64,000 bases of DNA from CAYJVB01 sp964373575 (GTDB lineage Archaea > Aenigmatarchaeota > Aenigmatarchaeia > CG10238-14). The stretch spans positions 1 to 64,000 of the forward strand of contig CAYJVB010000001.1 of NCBI GenBank assembly GCA_964373575.1, read 5' to 3'. The translations under genes and the position numbers were made by a program. The notes under the pieces were generated by a model that searched no databases, was not told the origin of the DNA, and saw only the letters and a list, made by a program, of their open reading frames with translations. Positions 32,581 through 42,403 of the stretch are shown one piece after another; positions within the stretch are counted from its first letter, which is position 1; the number at the start of each line of letters is the position of its first letter.

Positions 32581-34606
32581 CCGAACCAGTGACTATAGGA
32601 ATTATCAATTGTTGGAATGCAATCAATGCTATAACACTAACAGCGCCATAAACCATCATCCCAGTCATGAGACTCTTCGCTATTAAATAATTTCTTGAAG
32701 TTTCATCAAACCCATTCTCAATCCCATTAAGCAATATTGAAAAAATAGTAATGATCTCCACAGTATAAATTCCAATAATTATTTGCAACACGGTCATAGG
32801 CATTACTTGCGTAAAATTCCCAACAAGGTCATTCAGAATGCTTCCAACACTAGCTGTTGCACTTTGAACAAATGCTACACTAAAAGATCTTTCAATCTGT
32901 TGCAACTGGCACGAAAGTGTCCTCAGCATATTAAGAAAAAATATACCCAAAACTCCTGTCATGGCACAAACAAGTGGCACAACAAAGGTACTCTCCAGTC
33001 TAGCACTCGCCCTTACATCCTCCAGCAATTCTTTTATCTTAGCTTCAATATTGTTTAAATTTTCCAGATACGATCCGATTGTCTTAGCAACATTTCCTAA
33101 TAGAACAGAACTTTTTGATGAGGCATCACCCAAGATCCTCATTATCTCTTCAATAAGAACCGAGGGAAAAAATCTAATCAATCCATCTTTGCCAAAAATT
33201 GCATTCATAAAATCCGTGCCTAGGTTTTTCATTTTGTTATACAGTTGCGAAAAGAAATTGTAAGTGGGATTCTTCTGTAGCCCTAGTTTTTCATATTCAT
33301 CCAAGCTCTTCTCAATACCCTTTTCAATAGGATAACCCTCAGAGAGGAAATTGCCTAAAGTATACAAACCCAACTGGAAATCATTTTCAATGCCCTTTAT
33401 CTGATTTCTGATATTAATTCTAGGAGCACTTTTCATGTAGAAATACAAAAAGAAGAATACTGCAACGCCGAATGTCACAGAAAATGTAGAGACCAAATTT
33501 TCCAGACTAAACTCAGCCTCCTTTTTCAGCATATCAAGCTTCACTCCTTCACTGGCCACCGATAAGTTAGAATACAGATCAACAAAATGCAGGACACCAT
33601 AAACCATTATCAGCAACGACACTACAACAGCAGCAGGCGCAATTGGTATCAAAACAGTTTTTGTAGATAACCTCAACGGATATCTATTTGTCGGAGGTAG
33701 TTGTGGATGTTTGGAAATATCCGGAACCATAAATGCAGATGGTCTCTTGAGTATTATCCTGTTTACAAGAAACAGCAGCAGCAAAGGCAGTACAACTGTA
33801 TAACCAATTCCTAAATAAAATGGATTAATAGAGTTATGCAGAAACATTGAAATCAAGGGAAACATTATTATTCCCATAACAGGCAGCAGTATTCCAAGAA
33901 AATACAAAATATTGATAGGCCCGTTAATATCCTCAACATAAGTCTTCATCTTCCTTTCCGTGCTTGTCAATAGAAAGTTAAGTGATTTCATCAAAATCCT
34001 TTCCCTCTCACCCTCGGATGGTTCAACCAGAATATTGTACAAAAGCGTAATCGATCTTACAAAATCCTCATTCCACACCCTCCACTTGGCCATATAAACT
34101 GCTAGCGCATCCTCAATTGTGTTATATCTCCCTATCTGCAGATCCCACATTACCTTTTTTATATCCTTTGACAACGGCCCTTTAGAATGAGCTGCAGCAA
34201 AATTCATTGCGCCTTCAAAATTCGGATGCAGTTTAAGGTAGATTACCATATAGAGAATGATCTTTATTGATTCGTCGCCTGTTTGTATTCTCAGTACTTG
34301 AGACATGAATCTCGGATAAGTGAATACCAGATAGCTTGTAATGGCTGGGATAAGAAGAAGAAACGGCAATGCACGCAAGTTATTTGCTATCAATGCAAAA
34401 CTAGCGAATGCTATCGAAAGCAACAAGAATGTTAAAATTGTGGCTGATACAACACCTCTTGTGGAAACATTGAGTGTTGAAAATACAATATCCTCTTTCA
34501 ACTGTCTACTTGATTTCTTCGGTAGATCGAGACCCAACACCTCACTATATCTACACAGCTTCTCAAAACCACTCTTAGCTTCCTTCGCTTCCTTCTCTTG
34601 AAACAA
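32561..34606 (-). CDS. TadC/GspF-like pilus assembly membrane protein (copy 1)
   Basis: 681 residues with two repeated type II secretion F (T2SSF)-like halves, each a cytoplasmic helical bundle plus membrane helices: WDLQIGRYNTIEDALAVYMA in the first, GNFLSEGYPIEKGIEKSLDE in the second. It forms the inner-membrane platform of type IV pilus/Tad machines. The start appears to be TTG 34606, the first start codon after an in-frame stop. A paralogue of the same length is encoded beside the ATPase at 47412. Confidence 0.85.
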   Translation of the reverse strand: MFQEKEAKEAKSGFEKLCRYSEVLGLDLPKKSSRQLKEDIVFSTLNVSTRGVVSATILTFLLLSIAFASFALIANNLRALPFLLLIPAITSYLVFTYPRFMSQVLRIQTGDESIKIILYMVIYLKLHPNFEGAMNFAAAHSKGPLSKDIKKVMWDLQIGRYNTIEDALAVYMAKWRVWNEDFVRSITLLYNILVEPSEGERERILMKSLNFLLTSTERKMKTYVEDINGPINILYFLGILLPVMGIIMFPLISMFLHNSINPFYLGIGYTVVLPLLLLFLVNRIILKRPSAFMVPDISKHPQLPPTNRYPLRLSTKTVLIPIAPAAVVVSLLIMVYGVLHFVDLYSNLSVASEGVKLDMLKKEAEFSLENLVSTFSVTFGVAVFFFLYFYMKSAPRINIRNQIKGIENDFQLGLYTLGNFLSEGYPIEKGIEKSLDEYEKLGLQKNPTYNFFSQLYNKMKNLGTDFMNAIFGKDGLIRFFPSVLIEEIMRILGDASSKSSVLLGNVAKTIGSYLENLNNIEAKIKELLEDVRASARLESTFVVPLVCAMTGVLGIFFLNMLRTLSCQLQQIERSFSVAFVQSATASVGSILNDLVGNFTQVMPMTVLQIIIGIYTVEIITIFSILLNGIENGFDETSRNYLIAKSLMTGMMVYGAVSVIALIAFQQLIIPIVTGSGGAVVC

Positions 34607-34703
34607 GAAATTTAGATATTCTTCCGAGATAAGAGGCTTTTGCTTCTCTTTGATTTAAACCACAAATATTATTCCTTTAAATGAAGAAATATATTTAGAT
34701 GTT

Positions 34704-35591
34704 ATGTCCAATTATCGTCTGCTTATACTTTTGGCAGTAATAATCTTTCTTTCAGGCTGCACTACTCAGAACGGTGGGCAAACTTATAATAATGAAGTTA
34801 TAAAAGTTGATGTTGAGGCCCCGCAAAAAGTTTTGCCAAATCAAAACATAGACATAACATTATCAATATCAAACACTAACGCAAATCCAGTTTCAAATCT
34901 AGATGTTGTAATGACAGATACTTATGGCCTAGATATTGCAAGCATAAATTGCGATCGTGGTACAAAAATAGACGGTGGTTGTCATTTCGATTCAGTTGCT
35001 GGCTTTGAAAATTTAAGAATAAACTATAAAACCGGAGTACCTAGCACATACGTCACAGGCGCTACAAGCGTTCAAGTAAATCCAGAAATAACAATAACTT
35101 ATGATTATTCCGGGCAGACAGTATGGACTATACCGATAGTGAAAAAGAATTACGCGGGCACTATTAGCACAAAGCCGCCCACGTCAACTGCAGGTCCGAT
35201 ACAGGCTACTATACAACGAGGCTTAGACGAGAGTAGTCAAGAACAAACCGATAGATTAGCGGAAGACGGCTATCTATTCATTACCATAACATTAAATGAC
35301 GCATTAGGCAATCCTATAACAATAACCAAAGATAATTTATGGGTAAAACTCATCAATTTAGATATAGACAAAAGTACTAGTGAAAATGTCTGTGATTTTC
35401 AGGGAACTCCTGTTAAACTAACTCCTTTAAAAGATGTAGTAATTCCATATGACCCAACATTAGAATGTGGTTTGCGGGCTAAAAGTGTATTGCAAGAAGA
35501 TCTAGAAAACGCCCAAATTGAGGTTAATTTCAACTATCAATACAAAATAATCAAAAATACACCAATGGAAATTCTTGCTAGAAAGAGATGA
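34704..35591 (+). CDS. Lipoprotein with Ig-like domains
   Basis: 295 residues with a lipobox LSGC at residues 16-19 after a signal peptide, so the mature protein would be lipid-anchored. The beta-rich exported region includes ITLSISNTNANPVSNLDVVM and a second domain with TITLNDALGNPITI. It forms an ATGA overlap with the downstream M15/transglycosylase gene. The two-gene plus-strand operon interrupts the otherwise minus-strand cluster. A scaffold for the enzyme is likely. Confidence 0.72.
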   Translation: MSNYRLLILLAVIIFLSGCTTQNGGQTYNNEVIKVDVEAPQKVLPNQNIDITLSISNTNANPVSNLDVVMTDTYGLDIASINCDRGTKIDGGCHFDSVAGFENLRINYKTGVPSTYVTGATSVQVNPEITITYDYSGQTVWTIPIVKKNYAGTISTKPPTSTAGPIQATIQRGLDESSQEQTDRLAEDGYLFITITLNDALGNPITITKDNLWVKLINLDIDKSTSENVCDFQGTPVKLTPLKDVVIPYDPTLECGLRAKSVLQEDLENAQIEVNFNYQYKIIKNTPMEILARKR

Positions 35592-38146
35592 ATATCGTGA
35601 TAAAAATAATTTTTCAAACACCAACATCAGATCCACCAAAAGATAAACCCGATTCACCAAAACCAGAAGAACCAACAAAAGAAGAACCAAAATCAACAAA
35701 ACCATCAATTGACTGGAGAACTATAATAATTTTTTTATCATCATTAGCAGTAGCAGGTTCAACAGTATTTGCAATCTATTATTTCAAACTCATTACCATA
35801 TTTCTAGATCCCACATTAGTGATGATCGCTTATGGACTGATTTTTCTCACTATTTTTTTTGGTATAATGGCTTTGTTCAATATTAGTTTCGCAAAGAAAA
35901 TTTTAATATTGGTAATAGTAGCAGATATTATTTTTGCTTCTTTTTTCATCTTTGTAAGTACTGCTTTTGGAAAGGAAGCTGCAGCATCTGCAATATTCTT
36001 CTTCAAAAAAGCCACAAAAGACATCGGTAAAAGTTTTTGTTACCTAAAGCCAGAAAACATTGCTACTGGCGATTATTCTGATTGTCGGGAAGATGAAGTT
36101 GAAAAGGAAGGAGAGTATGAAAGCTTAATGGTGGAGTTTGGTACAAAAGAAGGCAATAATTTAATACCAATATTAAAACCTGAAAAAGGAGAACCCTACA
36201 CTTTAGATCTAACTTTGTCTAATGTCAATTCTCAGCAAGATATTGTTGTCAAATCCATTACCGCATACGCTTCTGTAACACCCTTATCCGCTTTAAATGA
36301 TCCAGAAAGATTGTCACTCACCAAAACAGAATATCTCGACGAATTTACATTGAAAGCCGGAAAACAGCAATGGTTAAGAATTAACTTTGATTCAATACCT
36401 GAATGTACTAGTTTAATATATTTCCTTACTAGAACAACAACTTTGCAAAAAGGCGGAGGAATTTCATACTTCAGAATAATTCCAACACGTCAGGGCTTAG
36501 ATGAGAAATATTTTGATACTAAATACACTCTACCATCAACAAAAACTGATGCAGGACCCGTCGATGCTTACGCCTTTGTCTATTCAACACTTCCTAAATT
36601 AATAGTAATGGACGAATTACAAGGAAATAGTTTCGATGTAATAATAAAAGTTGCAAACTTATTCAAAAAAGGTGTTGCGGGTGTTAAATCTTTAAACTTA
36701 TCAACGACTTTTGATTATATCACCATCGACAAATGTTCATCGCCAAAAATTCCTGATATAGAACTCACAAAATGTTCAGAGCAGGAGCAAGAAAACTGCG
36801 TTAAGATGAATTTAGAACAGGAAGAAAATTTAGACATCGCTGATACTCTTGAAATCGACTGCAAGGCAACAATCGATTCTTCAAAATATGATGAGAATGC
36901 AGTCACCGGTTGGATTCGTGTATCAACAGAATATGAACATTCAATAGATTCGGAAGATTTCCCAAGAAAGGCAGTATGTAATAATCCTACAATAATAGGA
37001 GGATCCTTTGGTACAGGCGGATGTCCAGAAAACCAGTGCCTGTTGGACAGACCTTCTAAAAACAATGTTCAATATCCTTCATGTGGTAATAAAATTATAG
37101 TTGAAGGGACAGATCCAACAAAACCAGATTCATGTGACAGCCCGAAAAATATTTACAACTTCATACACGATAATTCAAAAACAGCATTGGATCCTTATGA
37201 TGTAGATAATCCACAGCTCAAATCAGAAATAGAAAGTCAACTTACAACAACTAACTTTTTAGGTTTATCCGTTCGCATTAACAACAAGGTAGTTCCTAAA
37301 TTAGCAGAAGTTGAAAACATAATTAACTCTAAATATTCGCATAGCGGTACAACATATGAATTCCCAAGCGGTACATATACTTTCAAAAATAGCGGTAGCT
37401 ACAATTTCAGGACAAATGTTAATAACCCAAGCGTTTTGAGTTCTCATTCTTTTGGTACAGCATTGGATTTGAATGCAGAAACAAACTGGGGCAATCTTGC
37501 TGGTTACTCATGTCAATTTGATATTCCTCCTGAATTAGTTGAGGCGTTCGAATCTATAGGTTTCAGATGGGGAGGTAGATATTGGCCTCAGTTAGATCCA
37601 ATGCATTTTGAGTATATACCAAGTTGTATCTCTACGTCGTCAAGTTCTACTGGAGATAATACAATTTTAGCAAAATGTCCGAGCCAAGATGAAATAAAAC
37701 AAAAAATTGCAAGCACAGCAAAATCTATTGGCGTACCAGTAGATATAATGTTAGCAGTATCTGAAGTTGAATCAGGCTTCTCGCATTGCGATGCATATGG
37801 TAATGTAAAAATAGGAAGAGCAGCAGGAGAAGTAGGTTTATTTCAAGTAACACCCGGAACTGCTGGTTGTTCTAAAGAATATCTTAGAGATCCAAATAAC
37901 AATATCGAATGTGGTGTTAAAGTTTTCAAAGGAAAACATGATGCTTATTATCCATCAAATAGCAATGGCGATAAAACAGATCCAAATGATGTAGACTACG
38001 ATCCTCTTAATTGCGGTTATTACTATCCCGATGAATGGGACAGAGCTATTAGAGGTTATAATGGATGGGGCTGTCCTTACGAATCAAATAAAAATTATGT
38101 GAATTTAGTTAAAGATCGAGTGCCAAAATACAGCAGTTATAATTAA
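35588..38146 (+). CDS. Membrane-anchored M15 peptidase + lytic transglycosylase
   Basis: 852 residues. A Pro/Glu/Lys-rich cytosolic stretch, three to four membrane helices (about residues 40-135) and a large exported Ig-like region come first. Next is an M15 D-Ala-D-Ala carboxypeptidase domain with SSHSFGTALDLN and DPMHFEY (zinc His, Asp, His). Last is an SLT transglycosylase domain (VSEVESGFSHCDAYG with catalytic Glu, AGEVGLFQVTPGTAG, IRGYNGWG). Both cut bacterial peptidoglycan: peptide stems and glycan strands. ATG 35588 overlaps the lipoprotein stop. Confidence 0.86.
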   Translation: MNIVIKIIFQTPTSDPPKDKPDSPKPEEPTKEEPKSTKPSIDWRTIIIFLSSLAVAGSTVFAIYYFKLITIFLDPTLVMIAYGLIFLTIFFGIMALFNISFAKKILILVIVADIIFASFFIFVSTAFGKEAAASAIFFFKKATKDIGKSFCYLKPENIATGDYSDCREDEVEKEGEYESLMVEFGTKEGNNLIPILKPEKGEPYTLDLTLSNVNSQQDIVVKSITAYASVTPLSALNDPERLSLTKTEYLDEFTLKAGKQQWLRINFDSIPECTSLIYFLTRTTTLQKGGGISYFRIIPTRQGLDEKYFDTKYTLPSTKTDAGPVDAYAFVYSTLPKLIVMDELQGNSFDVIIKVANLFKKGVAGVKSLNLSTTFDYITIDKCSSPKIPDIELTKCSEQEQENCVKMNLEQEENLDIADTLEIDCKATIDSSKYDENAVTGWIRVSTEYEHSIDSEDFPRKAVCNNPTIIGGSFGTGGCPENQCLLDRPSKNNVQYPSCGNKIIVEGTDPTKPDSCDSPKNIYNFIHDNSKTALDPYDVDNPQLKSEIESQLTTTNFLGLSVRINNKVVPKLAEVENIINSKYSHSGTTYEFPSGTYTFKNSGSYNFRTNVNNPSVLSSHSFGTALDLNAETNWGNLAGYSCQFDIPPELVEAFESIGFRWGGRYWPQLDPMHFEYIPSCISTSSSSTGDNTILAKCPSQDEIKQKIASTAKSIGVPVDIMLAVSEVESGFSHCDAYGNVKIGRAAGEVGLFQVTPGTAGCSKEYLRDPNNNIECGVKVFKGKHDAYYPSNSNGDKTDPNDVDYDPLNCGYYYPDEWDRAIRGYNGWGCPYESNKNYVNLVKDRVPKYSSYN

Positions 38147-39051
38147 TTAGGAGAAACAATAGAGCAAATATCATTATTTGACATTATTACAAAATCATTT
38201 GAACATTTAACAACGCTAGGTAAATCTTCTGGTTTATATTTAGAGCCGGTAGCAATTTTTTCAACTAAAAACTTCACTCCTATTACACTTTCTGTTCTAG
38301 AATTTGTTTCAGAATCATATAGCCAATATTTTCCTTTTTCACTAATAACAACCTTAACATAATCTAACCTATCTGTTAATTCTATTGCTATTCTATCATT
38401 TTCCAATTCACCTTTGATTTCATTCAAATCCTCACCAGAATTTATTTTGTTAATTACTTTTTCTGCAACATTCAAAATTTCAGCAAAATTTGTTTTCAAA
38501 TGTGTTTTAATCGAAAATTCTTTAGATATCTTAAAAGGACTTTCATCATAAGTTATTGTAACCGAACCCAGATCAACTGAAATTTCTTGCAATTCAAATA
38601 CACCCACCGCATTTTTCTCATTCCAATCTAAAGACCAATATTTCGATCTACTTCTATCACTAAAAAATTTAATATAGTCGTTGAAGTAATTTTTGAAGTA
38701 TGATTTTGATAAATCAGCAATATTTTGTTTAATTTCGTCTCTCGGAACGCTTTTCCAATATGGCAATCGTTCTACAAGATTAAACTCAATTGAATTAGTT
38801 TTAGTTACCGAAATTTGCCCAATGTCTTTTACTGTCTGCAAAGTAGCCAAATCACCCGCCATTTGTATCATTTTTCCTGTAGTTTCTAGTCTATTCCCCT
38901 CTTGCAGAATTTTTTCTTGAAACGACCTTTTTTCAATAATAATTTTCGTTCCAAAGAAGAACAAAGCTCCTACCACAGCAAGTACTAACATAATAGCTAT
39001 CCCAACTACAAAAAACCCCTTTTTATTGCTCGCCATTTCGTATCTAATCAT
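38143..39051 (-). CDS. Prepilin-like protein (SNKKGFF type), 302 residues
   Basis: Begins MIRYEMASNKKGFFVVGIAI; Met 6 is an alternative start giving MASNKKG. The K-G site is followed by a hydrophobic helix and a coiled or helical region (KRSFQEKILQEGNRLETTGK), then a mixed alpha/beta exported domain with only two Cys. It converges with the M15 gene (4-bp overlap) and heads nothing downstream on its strand. It overlaps the upstream prepilin gene by 8 bp. Confidence 0.65.
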   Translation of the reverse strand: MIRYEMASNKKGFFVVGIAIMLVLAVVGALFFFGTKIIIEKRSFQEKILQEGNRLETTGKMIQMAGDLATLQTVKDIGQISVTKTNSIEFNLVERLPYWKSVPRDEIKQNIADLSKSYFKNYFNDYIKFFSDRSRSKYWSLDWNEKNAVGVFELQEISVDLGSVTITYDESPFKISKEFSIKTHLKTNFAEILNVAEKVINKINSGEDLNEIKGELENDRIAIELTDRLDYVKVVISEKGKYWLYDSETNSRTESVIGVKFLVEKIATGSKYKPEDLPSVVKCSNDFVIMSNNDICSIVSPN

Positions 39052-39520
39052 AAGTCGAAAATTCCCCCGGAATTACGAAATTTCTACCATCATAAATTTG
39101 TGGAAACACAAAAGTTGTTCTAAAGTTATATTTTCCTGTTACAAAATTTCGTTTGCTATTGCAGGAAACGTCATGACCACCAGAAATAACATGATCTCTG
39201 TCATTTTTTATACCTCCAAGCAAAAATTTATAGCAGGTCGAAGAAGCTAATTTATTCATAGTTTCTTCTAATTCTGTTGAAGTTTGCACCTCATCCTTCA
39301 CTAAAGCAACAGCCAAATTGTCGTTATTTAAATAATATCTTGAATTTACAATTGCAAGCGGTATTAAACTGTTCTGACTTAAAGTTATTGTCTGCTCTCT
39401 GGCAACTGTTATGGTATATGTAAAAAGGTAAACAAATATGACAAGTGAAATAGCTGCAAAAACTAGAAAAATGTTTATTGCTAATAGAGTTGCAATTCCC
39501 TTAGAATCCATCCGGAACAT
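39044..39520 (-). CDS. Prepilin-like protein (DSKGIATL type)
   Basis: 158 residues, MFRMDSKGIATLLAINIFLV; Met 4 (39511) may be the real start. The K-G site, hydrophobic helix and a small exported domain with two Cys match the cluster's small subunits. It overlaps both neighbours (20 bp upstream, 8 bp downstream), typical of co-translated pilin genes. Confidence 0.65.
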   Translation of the reverse strand: MFRMDSKGIATLLAINIFLVFAAISLVIFVYLFTYTITVAREQTITLSQNSLIPLAIVNSRYYLNNDNLAVALVKDEVQTSTELEETMNKLASSTCYKFLLGGIKNDRDHVISGGHDVSCNSKRNFVTGKYNFRTTFVFPQIYDGRNFVIPGEFSTYD

Positions 39521-40337
39521 TTAAAATCACTCTCGTACCATCGTTTTCTATTTTAGCAGGGAAACAGCCTATTGGCCATCTTTCAGTTGATATTTCATCA
39601 ATTCTTTTGTTAACTTCTTGTATGTTAAAACCACAGCTTATAACTTTACAAAGCTCTGTTCCATCTGAGGATAAGATGCATATTTTATAGTTATTAGTAG
39701 AGGATATTTTTTCAATTTTGATACCATCACTCGTTTGCATCAATTCATAAATGCTTATATCATTTGAATATTTATTTTTAGAACATGCAATAGCTAAATT
39801 ATTAGCGATATTTGAAAGTGGTGTTTTTACCAAATTAATCTTCATTTCAGCAGGATATCTTTCATTGTTTCCATCTGCAATAACTACGGGTATGCTATAA
39901 GTCCTCAAAAACTTTTCACCAGGAATTTGTTTGCATTTTTTACCCTGTTCAAAAAAATTTTTAATTGAGACAGCAGGAAATCCGATATCAAAAGACTCTT
40001 CTGTCTTCAAATTTTTTACTTGGAGTGAATAATCATATTCTATGTAGCTGCAACAATCTAACTCTTTTTTTGAATCTCTAATTTCAATCAACTTTTCTTT
40101 TGAAATAACCGCTTTCTCTGGCTGGTTATTAGTATCTTTGACAACGAGATCAGAAGATGTTGCTATAACATTCAATATATTAATCGCCTTTCCGACTTCT
40201 TCATAAACCTCCTTTTCATTTTTGAATTTTACAATGTCACCAGTTAGAAAACCAAAAATTAGAATAACAACGGATAAAGTAACTAAAGCGCCAATTAACT
40301 CTCCAAAACCTATTGCTATAGATAATCCTTTATTCAA
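39501..40337 (-). CDS. Prepilin-like protein (MNKGLSIA type), 278 residues
   Basis: MNKGLSIAIGFGELIGALVT has the K-G site with a Glu in the helix, and the exported domain contains ELDCCSYIEYDYSLQVK and KICILSSDGTELCKV. The latter recalls the KLCMFYNDGTTSCRKLSC end of the 664-residue protein, implying a shared Ig-like repeat. It overlaps the upstream gene by 8 bp. Confidence 0.65.
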   Translation of the reverse strand: MNKGLSIAIGFGELIGALVTLSVVILIFGFLTGDIVKFKNEKEVYEEVGKAINILNVIATSSDLVVKDTNNQPEKAVISKEKLIEIRDSKKELDCCSYIEYDYSLQVKNLKTEESFDIGFPAVSIKNFFEQGKKCKQIPGEKFLRTYSIPVVIADGNNERYPAEMKINLVKTPLSNIANNLAIACSKNKYSNDISIYELMQTSDGIKIEKISSTNNYKICILSSDGTELCKVISCGFNIQEVNKRIDEISTERWPIGCFPAKIENDGTRVILNVPDGF

Positions 40338-40788
40338 TAATTTCCACCTTCAATTTGTTAATAGAATATTCTTTTCTGATTTTTACATCAAAAAAATTCT
40401 CAATTTTATCGGGTGCAGTGAAATCAACTCCAGAGCTCGATGAAGTTTTCTTGAAAAGGTTTTCCAGTTCTTCTTGATTAAATCCTAATGGCAATGATGT
40501 AGCTCCCTGTTCTGCATCTATAAAAACCATTCTTCTACCAAATAACGCCGTATAAAAAAATTTTGTTGCTGGTTTTAAATAAATTATTTCAACAGAACCC
40601 GGAACACCAGCGGATACAGTAATAAGCTCGCTTAAACCATCACTTACAGCCTCTGAACTTCCTTTGACAAAAAAGTAAGTGAATACGGCAACACCTTCGA
40701 GTATTTTACCGGCCATCATTAAGGTAATAATAAAAATACCGATCGTAATTAAGATAAAATTTAACGCCTCTTTACCCATTCCAAACAC
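40330..40788 (-). CDS. Pilin-like membrane protein, 152 residues
   Basis: MFGMGKEALNFILITIGIFI: a weak basic tip, one helix, then a soluble domain without Cys (FFVKGSSEAVSDGLSELITV, SVEIIYLKPATKFFYTALFG). Met 4 is an alternative start. It lies between prepilin-like genes with overlaps on both sides. Function beyond a minor filament subunit cannot be read. Confidence 0.6.
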   Translation of the reverse strand: MFGMGKEALNFILITIGIFIITLMMAGKILEGVAVFTYFFVKGSSEAVSDGLSELITVSAGVPGSVEIIYLKPATKFFYTALFGRRMVFIDAEQGATSLPLGFNQEELENLFKKTSSSSGVDFTAPDKIENFFDVKIRKEYSINKLKVEIIE

Positions 40789-41461
40789 ATCCTATTTGTT
40801 TTTCACAAGCTTCCTCGCCTTTCACTATAATATTTCCACTTGCATCTACTATATCGTGGAATGAGTAGCAGGGTATAACTGTGCCTAAACATTTATCAAT
40901 ATCAGGACATATAGCTCGTCTACATGATGTATCTCTTGTTTTAACTAAACTACATCCTTTTTGTCCTCCGCATTTATCTAAAGGCGAACTGCTTGATACG
41001 CCAAACAATGTACAAATAGCTGCATCACCAGTACATCTCGGTATAAAAACTTCTTTCACTGTTATTACAACATCATACTCTTTAGCTTTAGAAGCGTCAA
41101 GTTTACCACCCTCTTTAGAGAAGTCAAAGATCACAGAATTCATTCCATATGGACACTGTGTATTTATCTTTCGAATAAAATCTTCATTCTTCAACCGGTA
41201 TTCTAAGTTCATGTCACTTCCTTTGAATTCAGCATACGTTACGCAATCCAGCAGCTCAATTTTAGAAATATCGTCAATATCAGAATCTCCTATTTGACAA
41301 GCCCTATCTATAATTCCACTTATTTTGTTTTTAAAAAGATAATTGCACGCATCATTTTTTACTTTCTGTCCTATTACACCAGAAATCGCTACAACAACAC
41401 CTATAATCAAAACAGTTCCTATAATTACCACTATGAACGAATCAACGCTGCCTTTCATCAA
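40772..41461 (-). CDS. Cys-rich prepilin-like protein (MKGSV type), 229 residues
   Basis: MMKGSVDSFIVVIIGTVLII with a K-G site and helix, then a soluble domain rich in Cys toward the C-terminus (SLVKTRDTSCRRAICPDIDK and EKQIGCVWNG). It overlaps the next gene by 17 bp. Disulfide-stabilised exported domains recur across the cluster. Confidence 0.66.
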   Translation of the reverse strand: MMKGSVDSFIVVIIGTVLIIGVVVAISGVIGQKVKNDACNYLFKNKISGIIDRACQIGDSDIDDISKIELLDCVTYAEFKGSDMNLEYRLKNEDFIRKINTQCPYGMNSVIFDFSKEGGKLDASKAKEYDVVITVKEVFIPRCTGDAAICTLFGVSSSSPLDKCGGQKGCSLVKTRDTSCRRAICPDIDKCLGTVIPCYSFHDIVDASGNIIVKGEEACEKQIGCVWNG

Positions 41462-41500
41462 TTAAGAATAGATTTTTGTGGTTATTTATTTTATCTTGAG

Positions 41501-41803
41501 TTAAACATCTTCGCAATCTATAATTGCACCACCTGAAGAACCAGGTTTGCATACTGCCTCGTTATCACAAAAATCTCCTCTACCACCAAAATTACCACTA
41601 CATTTTCCATCTGTATCAGAAAAATCTTTTGGAAAATCTCCTGTTTGTAAAGTACACCACTCAGCTAACAACGCTTTACATCCATTGAAAGCAACAGAAT
41701 CTCTAAATGGTCCCAATCCAAGATATAATAAACTTACAATAACACCAAGAACTATTAACGCTAAAATAATCTTAACAATCGTTTCTTGAGCCATTCCTTT
41801 CAT
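41501..41803 (-). CDS. Small prepilin-like protein (MKGMAQE type)
   Basis: 100 residues: MKGMAQETIVKIILALIVLG with K-G site, a helix, and a compact 65-residue domain with seven Cys (GCKALLAEWCTLQTGDF, CSGNFGGRGDFCDNEAVC). Its small size and Gly-rich end fit a major or minor pilin. It is first in the run of prepilin genes that reads down to 38143. Confidence 0.68.
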   Translation of the reverse strand: MKGMAQETIVKIILALIVLGVIVSLLYLGLGPFRDSVAFNGCKALLAEWCTLQTGDFPKDFSDTDGKCSGNFGGRGDFCDNEAVCKPGSSGGAIIDCEDV

Positions 41804-41865
41804 TGTACCACTAAACTAGATTTGATTTTTTTCTATATTAATCTTTCCTATCACTCAGAAATCCG

Positions 41866-42024
41866 TTAAAATATGTTTTCCAAACCCTTCTTAATGGTTT
41901 CTATAACTTTTGTGATTAAGTCGGGTGCAGATTTTGACAAAATAAACAGCGTTACAACTAGTAAAACTAAAAACACTATCCCAACAACTAATAAAACTAG
42001 AATTTTTTGGCTTTCTTCTGGCAT
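41866..42024 (-). CDS. Small single-helix membrane protein, 52 residues
   Basis: ATG 42024 opens MPEESQKILVLLVVGIVFLV, one long helix, then an amphipathic helix (LITKVIETIKKGLENIF). It lies just downstream of a transposase remnant and upstream of a prepilin-like gene on the same strand. It resembles the 42- and 51-residue proteins near 47 kb in size and layout. Confidence 0.6.
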   Translation of the reverse strand: MPEESQKILVLLVVGIVFLVLLVVTLFILSKSAPDLITKVIETIKKGLENIF

Positions 42025-42028
42025 TGTA

Positions 42029-42290
42029 CTAGCCCACCACATCTATCATTCTATCTCTAAAGTATACTTCACTTGGAGTTAAATATCCTAGTGCTTGATT
42101 CTTTTGTAATTGTAATATGTCACAAATCCATTCAATGTCTTGAATTTGTTGTCTTCTTCTTCATAAGTCCTATACCATCTGATGACGATTTTTTTCACTA
42201 ATTCTTAAATGACTAGCAATCGTATAATTAGTCTACCATCAATTTTCTTTTCATAATCAATCTTCTCTATCTTAATTCTCTACCCACAAT
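42029..42290 (-). pseudogene. Degraded insertion-sequence transposase remnant
   Basis: The minus strand shows pieces of an integrase-core transposase: an HTH-like IASHLRISEKN stretch, then FVTYYNYKRI and, after a frameshift, QALGYLTPSEVYFRDRM ending at TAG 42029. The N-Y-x-R-x-x-x-x-L-G-x-x-x-P pattern is the C-terminus of IS481/IS3-type DDE transposases. Most of the catalytic core is deleted. No terminal repeats are evident. Confidence 0.65.
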
Positions 42291-42403
42291 ATCGCCCCCT
42301 GTTTAATTGTTATAATAGGAGTGACTTATGTTATAGGACAGCACAAAATTTTCATGAACCCAATAAACTTAAATAATAATATGAGCCATTCTTTTTGATA
42401 TAA

